Assembly (NCBI RefSeq): GCF_000275865.1
Contig: NZ_CM001555.1
Span: 827,706-891,705, forward strand
Direction: 5' to 3'
Source: Methanofollis liminatans DSM 4140
GTDB taxonomy: Archaea > Halobacteriota > Methanomicrobia > Methanomicrobiales > Methanofollaceae
Length of the DNA: 64,000 nucleotides
The stretch's first letter is position 1; every line of letters begins with the position of its first letter. The notes under the pieces were generated by a model. It had not been told where the DNA came from. It was given only the letters and a program-made list of their open reading frames with translations, and did no database searches. Shown in pieces: positions 17,863 to 27,210 of this stretch. The position numbers and the translations under genes were made by a program.

Positions 17863-19782
17863 TCAGCTAATGTAATATCCAGAAACATCGTCGTTCTCAT
17901 ACACTCTCTGCATTTTTTCGAGTTCCTTTAAATATTCTGGTCCCGGTATAACATTGCTCTCAACCTGTTTGTAGTATCCTTCCACCTGTGTAAACATTCG
18001 AATCGGTCTATTCTCCATATATCTTCTCCATATAAACACGCTGCCAGAACGATCCGACAGATCCATTGAATCGAAGGGATCATGCTTGTGCCCATAATAG
18101 ACGCCAATAATACTGACGCCATATCTCAGATCACTAAATACTCTCTCCGAATGGCAAGATATTGTTTCTGCGCCCTTCATCTCTTGAATTGTGTATGTTG
18201 TCGAGATTGTTGATTCTTTTAGCCAGAGTGGACTGTCCAGGTTTGCTAAATTACTCGAAGTCGCCGTTAGCATAAAGAACGATAGGCAGGTGAAAACCAC
18301 AAATATTACACATATCTGCTGCTTTCTGCTCATGAGCATGGAGATATGAATTATGGCAAATGCAGCCATGATCGCTAAAAAGAGGTATTCGAAGACGAAC
18401 CAGCGGTGAGGAATAATATTTCGTATTCCAAAGAGGGGGAAAACGAAGGTTATCCCCAGAAGCAGTGTCGTGCAGACTAAGATTGAGAATGTCGTCCTTG
18501 ATCTGAAATCGAAGGATAACCAGTAGAGTGCCCCGATCACTGCCAGGAATATCAGGAGCGCCAGGCCGAGGTTATTGACCAGGCTTTCAGACAGGGGTGG
18601 GAGCAGGGCCGCATATTCTGGAGCGGCCTCAGGCCTGTTTAAAAAACCTGCATGTTCTGTAACATAGGTGCTGAGCGTTGCAACGATCTGGTCAAAGAAC
18701 GGGGGTCCGTCTGCACGATACTCCGCGATGAACCAGTGCTGCATAAGGCCTATAGCATATATCATCATCAACGCCGGGAAGAAAAATTTCCCTTTTTCAG
18801 AGAAAATTATGGTATAAAGGAACGAACCGGTGATTAAACCGACAAGTGCCGTGAATAATATAAATGAGGATATTGCATGCGCTATAATCATCGCAAACAT
18901 CAGTATCCCTGCAGTTGCCAGCCAATTTTTTTTATTTTTCAGATTTGTAAGTTTATATATTGCAAATACCGAGAAAAAAAATATGATCGCTCCATAACTG
19001 GTCGTTTGAGGGGCGAATCCCCACCAATTCTGGTAATCACTGATATTGACGATGAGCATCCCTAAAAGTCCTATCTTTTCGCCAAACAACTCTCTTCCAA
19101 TAAAGTAGACACAGATTGATGAAATTACAAGAGGAAGGATAATAGAGATCATTGATGCACCTTTTACCGGCAGGTTCAACATGATCTGAGTTAGTGCAAC
19201 ATCGATATGCATTATCGGAAAAAACTGTTCTTTACCGGAGAGAACTCCGATGTTACCAAGCTGCGATAACATCTCGTTCATTTTCAAATGGATCCAGTAA
19301 TCGACACCAGAACCCCCGAAGAAATAAAATTTTGCGAGCTTAATATTCAACGACAGTACGATGATATTTACAATCTGGATAATAACATCTCTTTTTTTTG
19401 TTACCCCTGCGCATAATAACGCCACTATCCCCGTGCAGAGAGAGATCGAAATAAAATAGAAAATCGTTCGGTTTTCAGAAGCATGATACGTCACTAAACT
19501 TATGGCAAAAAGAATCAGAAAAGCAGCTTCGAGTACATTCTTTGTAGATTTGTCCTTACATATATGGATGTCCTCTCTCCGGGTGTCATTTATTCTGGAT
19601 AATATCAAATATGCCAGAGAGGCGAAAAATAGCGCTCCACCAAGGGTTAGTAGATGGACTGTAGGGGATTTCAGGTACAGGCCCATAATGAAGGCTCCGC
19701 CTCCTAACCCCAGAATACAGGTGATGATATCCAGTTTAAGCCCTCTGATATACTCTGACATGCCTTTGTGTCGTGTTTTCAT
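17863..19782 (-). CDS. Large polytopic membrane protein, GT-C/oligosaccharyl-transferase-like
   Basis: This 639-residue protein has about 13-14 hydrophobic helices over residues 15-500 and a soluble C-terminal domain of about 130 residues. The loop with GGSGVDYWIHLKMNEML carries an acidic D-Y-W-x-H motif in the first large loop, as in GT-C enzymes using polyprenyl-phosphate sugars. A second conserved-looking site is NIIPHRWFVFEYLFLAIMAA. No family is recognised with certainty; a membrane glycosyltransferase or polymerase is the most reasonable guess. It is AT-rich, with the same orientation as the genes to its right. An internal ATG at 19761 is an alternative start. Confidence 0.7.
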   Translation of the reverse strand: MKTRHKGMSEYIRGLKLDIITCILGLGGGAFIMGLYLKSPTVHLLTLGGALFFASLAYLILSRINDTRREDIHICKDKSTKNVLEAAFLILFAISLVTYHASENRTIFYFISISLCTGIVALLCAGVTKKRDVIIQIVNIIVLSLNIKLAKFYFFGGSGVDYWIHLKMNEMLSQLGNIGVLSGKEQFFPIMHIDVALTQIMLNLPVKGASMISIILPLVISSICVYFIGRELFGEKIGLLGMLIVNISDYQNWWGFAPQTTSYGAIIFFFSVFAIYKLTNLKNKKNWLATAGILMFAMIIAHAISSFILFTALVGLITGSFLYTIIFSEKGKFFFPALMMIYAIGLMQHWFIAEYRADGPPFFDQIVATLSTYVTEHAGFLNRPEAAPEYAALLPPLSESLVNNLGLALLIFLAVIGALYWLSFDFRSRTTFSILVCTTLLLGITFVFPLFGIRNIIPHRWFVFEYLFLAIMAAFAIIHISMLMSRKQQICVIFVVFTCLSFFMLTATSSNLANLDSPLWLKESTISTTYTIQEMKGAETISCHSERVFSDLRYGVSIIGVYYGHKHDPFDSMDLSDRSGSVFIWRRYMENRPIRMFTQVEGYYKQVESNVIPGPEYLKELEKMQRVYENDDVSGYYIS

Positions 19783-20023
19783 ATTTTATCACTGAACCGG
19801 GGGGGCTGAAGGGAAGGTAAATCTAAATCCCTGCTCTATGACCAAAGCAAAAATTGGCTACCATTTTAATCGACTTCAGGAGTGGTGATACCTCATCAAA
19901 CATGTGAAATACTATACTGCTATATAATTGTGACTGAGATCCTGAATTCACTCTGGCTCTGCGGATCATTTATGGAGCAAGAATAGGGCGATAAAATCGT
20001 CCCCTTGAAGTTTCTGATTCTTT

Positions 20024-21223
20024 TCAAACAGCCCCGGATCTCACATACACGTCGATAATCTCCTTTGCTATATTCTCCCACGTGTACCTATCCGCATACC
20101 GTACGATCACTTCCCGGTCCCACTCATGGTTCAGCGCTACGAGGATCTTATCCGCCAGATCACCAGAGTTGGAGGGTTCGACGAGCAGGCCATATGCATC
20201 TGAGGTGATGATCTCCTCACTTCCCCTATTTCGTGCTGAAACAACAGGCTTGCCACAGGCCAGAGCTTCGATCTGAACAACACCGAAACTTTCCGAGAGA
20301 CTTGGCAGGACAAAAATATCACAGGCATTCATCCAGAGTGGTAGGGTGTCACCTGGCACAGACCCGAGCAGTTTCACCCGCTCTCCAAGGTGCAACCGGT
20401 CGATCTGCCCCTGTAGCCTCTCTCTCTCCGGTCCTGCCCCACCAATAAAGCAGAACACATCATCCCGATGGTCACAGACCTGTTGCATCGCACCGATCAG
20501 GTAATTAAATCCCTTCCTTTTGATCAGATTTCCCAGCGTGAAGATGATCTTGGGGCCTCCAGGCAGGCCGAGCCGCTCCCTTGCAACTGCCGTGTCAAGA
20601 GGGTGAAACGCCGGGGAAAATCCGTTGGGAATCGTATAGACGCATGTGTTGTGGCGTTGCAGAACAGGAATGTCCTTTCTGTTTACCCTGATAAGGGCAT
20701 TGGCGCCCGACCAGGCAGTATTGATGAGGGCGTGGTTCATCTCTAACTCCTGGTCAAACCAGTTGCCGTTCTCGTGTATGGTGGTGATCACCGGCTTTCC
20801 ATATTTCTCCTTCAGCCTGACACCGATATAACCGGAGGGCCAGGTGAAATGGGCATGGATGAGATCGAAGTTGAGGCGGTGATCTTCGATGCACCTCTCC
20901 GCCCCCCTCAGCCGGTTATCGATCAGGATCCTGCTCATCCGGAAGGTGGGGATATAGATACATCGTGGATAGTAGACCTCCACATTATCATAGGTATAGT
21001 CCTTGCAGAGTCTGTCTTTCTTAAGGTAGCCAAAGGAACGGAGCACCGGCGCAATTACAATGATCTTTTTGAAGTATTGTTTTATCTCAGCAATCTGATG
21101 CTTGACAAACATCTCAGCGATAAAAGACTCGTCTTCATTGGCGTAGGAGGGGGTGAGGATCAGGAGAGTCTTATTCTTCAGGCTCTCCAAAGAGTTACTC
21201 TTAGTGTTTAGCATACCGCTCAT
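20024..21223 (-). CDS. Glycosyltransferase family 4
   Basis: This 399-residue retaining GT-B enzyme has an N-terminal domain containing DLIHAHFTWPSGYIGVRLKE and PVITTIHENGNWFDQE. Its C-terminal domain contains IIFTLGNLIKRKGFNYLIGA, then DIFVLPSLSESFGVVQIEAL and ACGKPVVSARNRGSEEII, the conserved E-x7-E donor-binding region. It lacks membrane helices. It follows the GT4/DUF354 group on the minus strand and lies 6 bp past the stop of the truncated dehydrogenase, suggesting one transcript. The sugar donor is not predictable. Confidence 0.9.
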   Translation of the reverse strand: MSGMLNTKSNSLESLKNKTLLILTPSYANEDESFIAEMFVKHQIAEIKQYFKKIIVIAPVLRSFGYLKKDRLCKDYTYDNVEVYYPRCIYIPTFRMSRILIDNRLRGAERCIEDHRLNFDLIHAHFTWPSGYIGVRLKEKYGKPVITTIHENGNWFDQELEMNHALINTAWSGANALIRVNRKDIPVLQRHNTCVYTIPNGFSPAFHPLDTAVARERLGLPGGPKIIFTLGNLIKRKGFNYLIGAMQQVCDHRDDVFCFIGGAGPERERLQGQIDRLHLGERVKLLGSVPGDTLPLWMNACDIFVLPSLSESFGVVQIEALACGKPVVSARNRGSEEIITSDAYGLLVEPSNSGDLADKILVALNHEWDREVIVRYADRYTWENIAKEIIDVYVRSGAV

Positions 21224-21229
21224 CGATAC

Positions 21230-21661
21230 TCAGACCAACCTTTTCCCAATCCCCAGGTACACAATCTCTTCACCGCCTGTGAGCAGATTCTCCCCGTCCA
21301 CGACCACCGACGAGGCCATGCGCCCCTTCACCGTTTCCACGGAGATCCACTGGAACAGGTCATGGTTCACGAGGGAGGGCGCACACTCCGCCCCGGAAAG
21401 CACCCCCTCGACGATCTTGATCACGGGCGATTCCCCGGGATCGTTGATGTTCTTCTTGTAGTTAAGGCCCATGAGGGTTATCTTCGCCCTGTAGAGGTGC
21501 TTGCTGACCTGCTGGAGACCCCATTCGGTGAGGCTGACGATGTGCATCTTCGTGAGCGCTTTGATCTCTCCAGAGATCTCAATGAAGCGGTGCGATCCTG
21601 TGGTGGCGTGGGAGAATGGATAACTGGCAGGAGAGTCTGCATGTGCAACAGCATTCCTCAT
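21230..21661 (-). pseudogene. Truncated nucleotide-sugar (UDP-ManNAc-type) dehydrogenase
   Basis: Only the C-terminal third of a UDP-glucose/GDP-mannose dehydrogenase family protein remains (143 codons). AKITLMGLNYKKNINDPGES is the hinge signature (aYK-d-x-D-x-R-E-S), and SSVVVDGENLL with YLGIGKRLV is the C-terminal end. The N-terminal NAD-binding domain and catalytic cysteine are absent. A segment of roughly 25-30 residues between KIVEGVL and SGAECAPSLV also appears deleted relative to the family. The frame begins at an ATG overlapping the stop of the DUF354 gene (ATGA). It would not be an active enzyme; the full gene would have oxidised UDP-ManNAc to UDP-ManNAcA. Confidence 0.75.
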
Positions 21662-22758
21662 AATGCGCCCCCAGGGATCGAAGCACAGGAATACTGCACT
21701 GCGGGGTGCTCCCTCATCTCCTTAAAACTCCTGGGATAATTCTCGATAAACCAGACCATAAATGCGGTCACATCGCATTTTTCCCGCACCAGGGCCTCTC
21801 CCTTTTGTTTCCCCTCCTTTCTCAGGTTGGTGTTCTCCAGCAGTTTTTTCGCCTCGGCAAGCACGGCCCCGTCGGTACAGGGCCGGGAAGAAAAATCGGT
21901 GATCAGGTGATACTTCTTCTCTTCCTCGGTGATATATCCCAGCCCGAGCGTGTTCACATAGATGGCGTGGGTGCCCAGGACCGCACACTCTGATGCGGTG
22001 GTCGCTCCTTCACCCACATAGAGCGTCGCATAATAGAGCAGGTCGTGCAGCCTCTCAGGTGAAACCCGGATACGGTACTGGCTCAACGCTTCGGGCAGCC
22101 CCTCTTCTGAGGTGATCAGGACGCGTCCATACCTCTCCAGCTCCTTTACCAGCCCTATCCTATCCCTGACGCCGTGATGGCCGACGTCATGGCTTGCATT
22201 CCAGGAGACGAAGCGGACAACAATGATCTTCTCGTCAGGGCTCAGCCCCAGATCGTCCAGAATTGCTGGATCAGGCTTAAAATAGTTCGGGTGGAGGTAG
22301 GCGAGTTCGTGGTAGCCGTCGTAGCGGATCTGCTTTTTTCCGATATCCTTTTTAAAACAGGATGGGGTGCAGACGCTGTCCGCAAAAGGGAACGTGATGC
22401 CGTTTGCAAATGCTGCGTGCTCGGTATCTGTAAAGACAATGGATTTTTTTCCTAATACTTTTGCTACATGTGCAATTGCAGGATTGCCGATACCCACCAG
22501 GATGTCGGGATCTGATCTTCGTGCAATATTGAATATTTGAAAATCTCTTTTTATCCATTCTTTCATCAGATTGAATGTCCCCCGCTTTTGCTCACCAATT
22601 GAAGTGTATTTGATATCGTACTTCGATAATAACTCCAGTGACATCTCTTTGTTTCTGGCAGTAATCTGGATATTGTGCCCCTTTTTCGTCATTTCTCTGA
22701 TAAAATTTTTAAAGAAATGCACGTGGGCCGGATGACCTATGTCAATAAGGATCTTCAT
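21658..22758 (-). CDS. DUF354 family protein (glycosyltransferase/epimerase-like GT-B fold)
   Basis: This 366-residue protein has the DUF354 signature: MKILIDIGHPAHVHFFKNFI at the start, PDILVGIGNPAIAHVAKVLG, FTDTEHAAFAN, and a C-terminal YVGEGATTASECAVLGTHAI. The fold is related to UDP-GlcNAc 2-epimerase and GT-B glycosyltransferases; family members are common in archaeal glycan loci, but their reaction is not established. It is adjacent to a nucleotide-sugar dehydrogenase remnant, a pairing that would fit an amino-sugar pathway. Confidence 0.85.
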   Translation of the reverse strand: MKILIDIGHPAHVHFFKNFIREMTKKGHNIQITARNKEMSLELLSKYDIKYTSIGEQKRGTFNLMKEWIKRDFQIFNIARRSDPDILVGIGNPAIAHVAKVLGKKSIVFTDTEHAAFANGITFPFADSVCTPSCFKKDIGKKQIRYDGYHELAYLHPNYFKPDPAILDDLGLSPDEKIIVVRFVSWNASHDVGHHGVRDRIGLVKELERYGRVLITSEEGLPEALSQYRIRVSPERLHDLLYYATLYVGEGATTASECAVLGTHAIYVNTLGLGYITEEEKKYHLITDFSSRPCTDGAVLAEAKKLLENTNLRKEGKQKGEALVREKCDVTAFMVWFIENYPRSFKEMREHPAVQYSCASIPGGAL

Positions 22759-22819
22759 GTTCGTAGCACCTCCATCCTTTCAGGAGCATTATCGATAATC
22801 TCAGCACTTTTTCCCCCAG

Positions 22820-23866
22820 CTATGCTGCTTTTTTCCCGTTCAATTCCGCCTGCATATCAAAGAACATCGCAAAGAACAGGAACTGCATCCCGAAGATAAA
22901 CATCAGGAACGAGATCCCCCCGTGCATGAACAGCACGTTATAGCCCATCACGAACTTCTCCCACAACGTGATCAGGCCGCCCAGAACCCCCAGCGGCGTG
23001 AGCACCGCGCCGGCCGCGTAAAAAAAGACCAGCGGGTGGAAACTCATCTGGACGTACTTTGTCCGAAGCCGCAGGAGGAAGTTGCCGAGGAGGAGGTTCG
23101 AGACCCGCGGGATGTAGGTGGAGTAGCGGATCTTCGACTTCTCCCGGCCGTAACGGGCGGGAATTGCCACATCCCTGACGGTCATGTTGTGGATGTTTAA
23201 CCATACGAGAAGATTGTTGCAGTAACCATATCCCTGGTAGACCTCGGTGAGAGGGAGCTCGGAGAGGGCCTTCCCCGAGATCGCCGTGTATCCGTTCTGC
23301 GGGTCCATCATCTGCCAGTAGCCCGAGGCGATTTTGGTGAGGAAGGTGAGGACGGAGTTGCCGAAACTCCGCCACCCCGGCATCCCCTTCCGGTAGGCGT
23401 CGCTGACCAGACGGTTTCCTTTCGTATAATCGGCCTTCCCCTCAACGATCGGGTCGAGGAGGGAGGGTAGATGGGCGGGGTCCATCTGGTTGTCCCCGGC
23501 CATCACCGCCACGACGTCCATGCCGTCCTCGACGGCCTGCAGGTATCCCGAGGTGATCGCCGCTCCCACGCCCCGGTTCGGGCGGTGGTGGATCGGGACG
23601 ACTCTGGCGTCGTACCTGGCATATGCGTCGATGATCGCCCCGGTCCGGTCCTGAGAACCGTCGTTGACAACGTACACCCGCGCCACATACCCGGGGATCG
23701 AACCCATAGTGTCGCCGATCAGGTCCTCCTCGTTATATGCCGGCACCACCACGGCGACCCGTTTTCCGCGGTAATCTGGTTCCTCAACAGCGGGGGTGAA
23801 CGGCAGAGTTTTCGTCGTTGATTTCGCCGATACAACCTCCGAGACCCCTGAGGCCATAGCGGTCAT
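22820..23866 (-). CDS. Glycosyltransferase family 2 with C-terminal membrane helices
   Basis: This 348-residue protein is of the dolichol-phosphate glucosyl/mannosyltransferase type. A GT-A domain at about 30-250 contains VAVVVPAYNEEDLIGDTM, VYVVNDGSQDRTGAI, MAGDNQMDP (acidic metal-site motif) and MDPQNGYTAISGKAL. Two hydrophobic helices near the C-terminus (about 275-335) anchor it in the membrane. Such enzymes charge polyprenyl phosphate with a sugar used by GT-C enzymes outside the cell. It returns to GC-rich codon use and marks the right edge of the island. Confidence 0.9.
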   Translation of the reverse strand: MTAMASGVSEVVSAKSTTKTLPFTPAVEEPDYRGKRVAVVVPAYNEEDLIGDTMGSIPGYVARVYVVNDGSQDRTGAIIDAYARYDARVVPIHHRPNRGVGAAITSGYLQAVEDGMDVVAVMAGDNQMDPAHLPSLLDPIVEGKADYTKGNRLVSDAYRKGMPGWRSFGNSVLTFLTKIASGYWQMMDPQNGYTAISGKALSELPLTEVYQGYGYCNNLLVWLNIHNMTVRDVAIPARYGREKSKIRYSTYIPRVSNLLLGNFLLRLRTKYVQMSFHPLVFFYAAGAVLTPLGVLGGLITLWEKFVMGYNVLFMHGGISFLMFIFGMQFLFFAMFFDMQAELNGKKAA

Positions 23867-24269
23867 TGGCCCTCCTCATATCTGACTGAATCCTTAAACA
23901 AAGATGCATCCCCCCGTATGCTTGTGAAATGTCGTCTATCTGGCAATTTTATCGTTAGAATATATTTCATGTGTGATATTCATAATTGTATATAATTGTT
24001 TTTACTCATTTTATTTGCCGATAGGTCAGATAAATGTTTGATTTTTCAGGAAATGGTATTGGTATAAAGGGTGGCATGTATAAAAATTTAGATAAATATT
24101 AAAATCCGAGCTATGTGGTTTTAATATCAAATTCTGAGTTAAAGTCCGGGAATAAATATGGGTGCGAGCACGCATTCTTCACAAATTTTCCCGGTGGGTG
24201 CCTGTGGGGAAGGATAGCGTGGATCTCATTAAGCCTGATATCTTCCGTCGTTTGCGTATCGGTGTTTTT
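23867..24269. other. 403-bp AT-rich intergenic region between convergent/divergent units
   Basis: I see no gene in this stretch. It is strongly AT-rich (TTTAATATCAAATTC and similar) against GC-rich flanks and includes the promoter for the minus-strand GT2 gene. Part may be an old insertion scar at the island boundary, but no terminal repeats are visible. Confidence 0.45.
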
Positions 24270-25472
24270 TCAGAGGACGATCTCAATGACGGTGATGAGC
24301 GCCACGGCGCCGAGGAGGTCGATCGCCGAGGTGATCACCGGGATGCCGAAGTTGTCCGGGTCAAAACCGTAGCGAAATGAGAGCGTCGCCGTCAGGTAGG
24401 CAATGCCGTTGACCATTGTTATTACGCCGAGGCCGGCGGCAGTGGCGATCGTGACCATCGCCAGGAGTCCTGGAGACGACACGTCGAGGACGAGAGCGGC
24501 GAGATGGGCAAGGGCGGCCATCAGGGGCATGAGGAGCAGGGTGAAGAGATAGGCCTGTGCGAAGTGTACGGTCACGCTCCCCTGCGGTGCGATTGCCGGG
24601 GTGATGATGCCGAGGTGCATGCCGGTACCCAGGCGCGAGCAGAGAATCCCTCCGATAGAACCGCAGATCCCGGCAAACGGTGGTATCAGGATGAGGAGAG
24701 CACCAAGACTGACGAGCCGGTCGAGAGACGTCGAGTAGGCGATGCCGGCGAAGGCCCCGAGGACGCAGAGGGGGATCAGAAGAGGAAGAACCTCCTGCAC
24801 AATGCCCCGTCCCCGTCCCCCCGCGACCCACGCGTATATGCTCATCGCCCCTGCAAGGACAATGGCGATGCCGAAGAGCCCCACCCTGACCGAAGGAGGG
24901 AGGGCGAGGACCGCGACCGCCGTCATGGCAAGCACCGGGATGGTGACCAGGTCGCCAAGGGTCGTCACGGCCGGGGCAGCGATCATGTCCAGATCGACGC
25001 CCCGCCGGTAGGAGAGAACCGAGATCAGGACGGTGAACCCCATCAGGATCAGCCCTGACAGGATTCCTGCCACAAGGGAGATGAGCACCAGGTCGCCGGC
25101 ACCGATCACCGGGAGACCTGTTGCTGCGCTCAGGAGCGGGGCGATGACCCCAAGGGCCGCTGCGGTGGCGATGGTGAGGAGTAAGGAGGCGTGGAGGTTT
25201 CCGGCCAGCACCCCGCCCTGCTCGAAGGTGCCGGAAAATTCGCCGAGGTGCATGGAAGAGGAGAGTCTGGACGCAAGCACTCCTGAGATGCTCCCCCGCA
25301 TGTTGATCGTCGGCGGGACGAGCACCATCAGCCCGGGAATCAGGGTGAGGAGGTCACTGATAGAGGAGAGATACGAGCCTGCAACGATGGCGACGCCCGT
25401 GCTGATGAGGAGTGCAACAAGCCCGGTCAGAAAGAGGCGCCTCTCGCGCCCCCGTACACCCGCCTGACTCAT
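24270..25472 (-). CDS. MgtE/SLC41-like divalent cation transporter (duplicated domain)
   Basis: This 400-residue integral membrane protein is built of two homologous halves, each resembling the MgtE transmembrane domain. LVPPTINMRGSISGVLASRL in half one corresponds to LIPPFAGICGSIGGILCSRL in half two, each followed by a MHLG motif. DLDMIAAPAVTTLGDLVTIP matches FDPDNFGIPVITSAIDLLGA. The cytoplasmic CBS domain of bacterial MgtE is absent. Magnesium or another divalent ion is the probable substrate. The ATG at 25472 has GGGGAG 7 nt upstream and is preferred to the GTG at 25478. It is last in a five-gene minus-strand operon. Confidence 0.85.
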   Translation of the reverse strand: MSQAGVRGRERRLFLTGLVALLISTGVAIVAGSYLSSISDLLTLIPGLMVLVPPTINMRGSISGVLASRLSSSMHLGEFSGTFEQGGVLAGNLHASLLLTIATAAALGVIAPLLSAATGLPVIGAGDLVLISLVAGILSGLILMGFTVLISVLSYRRGVDLDMIAAPAVTTLGDLVTIPVLAMTAVAVLALPPSVRVGLFGIAIVLAGAMSIYAWVAGGRGRGIVQEVLPLLIPLCVLGAFAGIAYSTSLDRLVSLGALLILIPPFAGICGSIGGILCSRLGTGMHLGIITPAIAPQGSVTVHFAQAYLFTLLLMPLMAALAHLAALVLDVSSPGLLAMVTIATAAGLGVITMVNGIAYLTATLSFRYGFDPDNFGIPVITSAIDLLGAVALITVIEIVL

Positions 25473-25498
25473 CGTCACACTCCCCTGTCATGCTCACT

Positions 25499-26446
25499 TC
25501 ACTCCCTGAAGGGGATCTCGACCATCGTCAGGTCGGACGGTGCGAGTACCTCTCCCTCAAATCTCTGCCCTGCATCCTGTATATGGTTTGCCGTGGACGT
25601 ATAGCGCGAGCTGATATGGACGAGGGCGAGCGTCTGTGCTCTGAGCGCCGCCGCCGCCTCTCCTGCCTCGCCGGCGGTGGAGTGGAAGACCTCGCCGGCA
25701 CGGTCCAGTTCGGTGTCGTCGAAGGTGGCATCGTGGATGAGGAGATCGGCGTCTTCGAGCCCTGATATCGGGCCGTGATGAAGCGGCCTGGTGTCGCCTG
25801 AGTAGATGACCGTCCGGCCGCGCCGCGGCGGGCCGAGGATCTTGTCGGGCGTGACGGTGACCTCCTCTCCGTCCCGCACAACCGTGACCGCTTCGCCCCG
25901 CTGGAGGCGGCCGAAGAGCGGGCCTGGCTGAACGCCGAGGGATATCGCCTTTTCCCGGTCGAAACGCCCCGGACGGCTGTCCTCCCTGAGGACATAGCCG
26001 AGGCTCGTCATGCCGTGGCAGGTCGCGAACGCCTCTACCTGATAACCGTCGAAGCGGACGATCGATCCCGGTGCCAGCGTGACTGGCTGGAGGTCGAAGC
26101 TGAGTCGGGTTCTGCCGATCTTGAGTGTGTAATCCACAAAATCATGGACTCCTTCGGGCCCGTAGACGGGGAGGGGTTCGGTCCGGCCGTTGAAGGCGAG
26201 GGTCTGGACAAGACCCGGAACGCCGAGGAAGTGGTCGGCGTGCCAGTGGGTGATGAAGATGGCGTCGACGAGAAAACCGGTCCTCGCCCGCATCATCTGC
26301 TGCTGCGCCCCTTCGCCGCAGTCGAAGAGCAGGGTGTCAGAGCCCCGCCTGATCATGACGCAGGAGGGGTTCCGGTTCGGCGTGGGCAGGGCCCCGGCCG
26401 TTCCGAGGAAGTACACCTGCAGGGTCTCTCCGGCTATACAAACCAC
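25499..26446 (-). CDS. rnz: Ribonuclease Z (tRNA 3' endonuclease)
   Basis: Removes 3' trailers from precursor tRNAs. This metallo-beta-lactamase fold shows the start QVYFLGTAGALPTPNR, the zinc motif THWHADHFLG (HxHxDH), the FATCHGMTSLGY histidine, YSGDTRPL, IHDATFDD, and HISSRYT near the C-terminus. The 315 residues are typical. The frame's first codon is a GTG at 26446 that forms part of an AGGAGGTG sequence and overlaps the upstream gene's stop; the exact initiation codon is uncertain because this site looks more like the ribosome binding site than the start. Confidence 0.93.
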   Translation of the reverse strand: MVCIAGETLQVYFLGTAGALPTPNRNPSCVMIRRGSDTLLFDCGEGAQQQMMRARTGFLVDAIFITHWHADHFLGVPGLVQTLAFNGRTEPLPVYGPEGVHDFVDYTLKIGRTRLSFDLQPVTLAPGSIVRFDGYQVEAFATCHGMTSLGYVLREDSRPGRFDREKAISLGVQPGPLFGRLQRGEAVTVVRDGEEVTVTPDKILGPPRRGRTVIYSGDTRPLHHGPISGLEDADLLIHDATFDDTELDRAGEVFHSTAGEAGEAAAALRAQTLALVHISSRYTSTANHIQDAGQRFEGEVLAPSDLTMVEIPFRE

Positions 26447-27210
26447 CTCCTGAAGACATCGAGGCTCTTTTTTGCCTCTTCGATGCTCCGTCCCTCGATC
26501 ACAACCACCTCGCCCCCATATCCCGCCGCAATGGCATGGCCGACTTTTTTCCAGTTGATGGTGCCGTCGCCGAGGGCGAGGTGTTCGTCAGAGCTGCCAT
26601 GGTTGTCGTGGATATGGAGATGGCTGGCGTTTTTGATCTGGGCGAGAAAACCGTCGACTTTCCTGACGGTGTTTGCATGGCCGATATCGAAGGTGATTCC
26701 GATCCCTTCGATCCCCTCGGTGATCCCGAGGAGTTCTAAGGGGTCGTGGCAGAGGAATTCCGGAATATTGATCATGTTCTCCAGGCAGGCCACAACGCCG
26801 TGATCGCATGCGCACCGCCCGATCACCCGCAACGCCTCTTTCTGCTGCTCCCATACCTTTTCTGGCAGGAGTTTTCCGGCCGGGGAGAGATACCCCGGAT
26901 GCATGGTGACCCGATCGGTGAGGTCGGCGGCGTGCTCGATGCAGGAGCAGATCTGCCTGACCGATTCCCGCCAGATGGGGTCGTTGATGGAGGCGGGGTT
27001 GAGATCGGCATACGGGGCGTGCACGGTCACGGCAAGGCCCGTGCTTTCGATGACGTCACAGATTACCTGTTTGTTCGCCGGTTTTTCCAGGCGGTAATTG
27101 CCGTCCGCCGAGATCTCCCACCCGGAGAAATCTGCTTCCTCTATCCCGAAGACCCATTCGGGTGATTCCCATACCTTTGACGATGAGGAAAAATACGGTT
27201 TGACGCTCAT
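26434..27210 (-). CDS. Sugar-phosphate isomerase/AP-endonuclease-like TIM-barrel protein
   Basis: This protein of about 258 residues belongs to the xylose isomerase-like TIM-barrel superfamily. Metal-ligand positions are visible in VTVHAPYADLN, VTMHPGYLSP, CLENMINIPE, ITFDIGHAN, LHIHDNHGSSDEHLALGDG and VVVIEGRS. Members include endonuclease IV and sugar isomerases; this one lacks features that fix a substrate. The ATG at 27210 overlaps the UPF0200 stop (ATGA) and has GGAGGG 6 nt upstream. It overlaps rnz by 13 bp, forming a coupled operon. Confidence 0.85.
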   Translation of the reverse strand: MSVKPYFSSSSKVWESPEWVFGIEEADFSGWEISADGNYRLEKPANKQVICDVIESTGLAVTVHAPYADLNPASINDPIWRESVRQICSCIEHAADLTDRVTMHPGYLSPAGKLLPEKVWEQQKEALRVIGRCACDHGVVACLENMINIPEFLCHDPLELLGITEGIEGIGITFDIGHANTVRKVDGFLAQIKNASHLHIHDNHGSSDEHLALGDGTINWKKVGHAIAAGYGGEVVVIEGRSIEEAKKSLDVFRRWFV

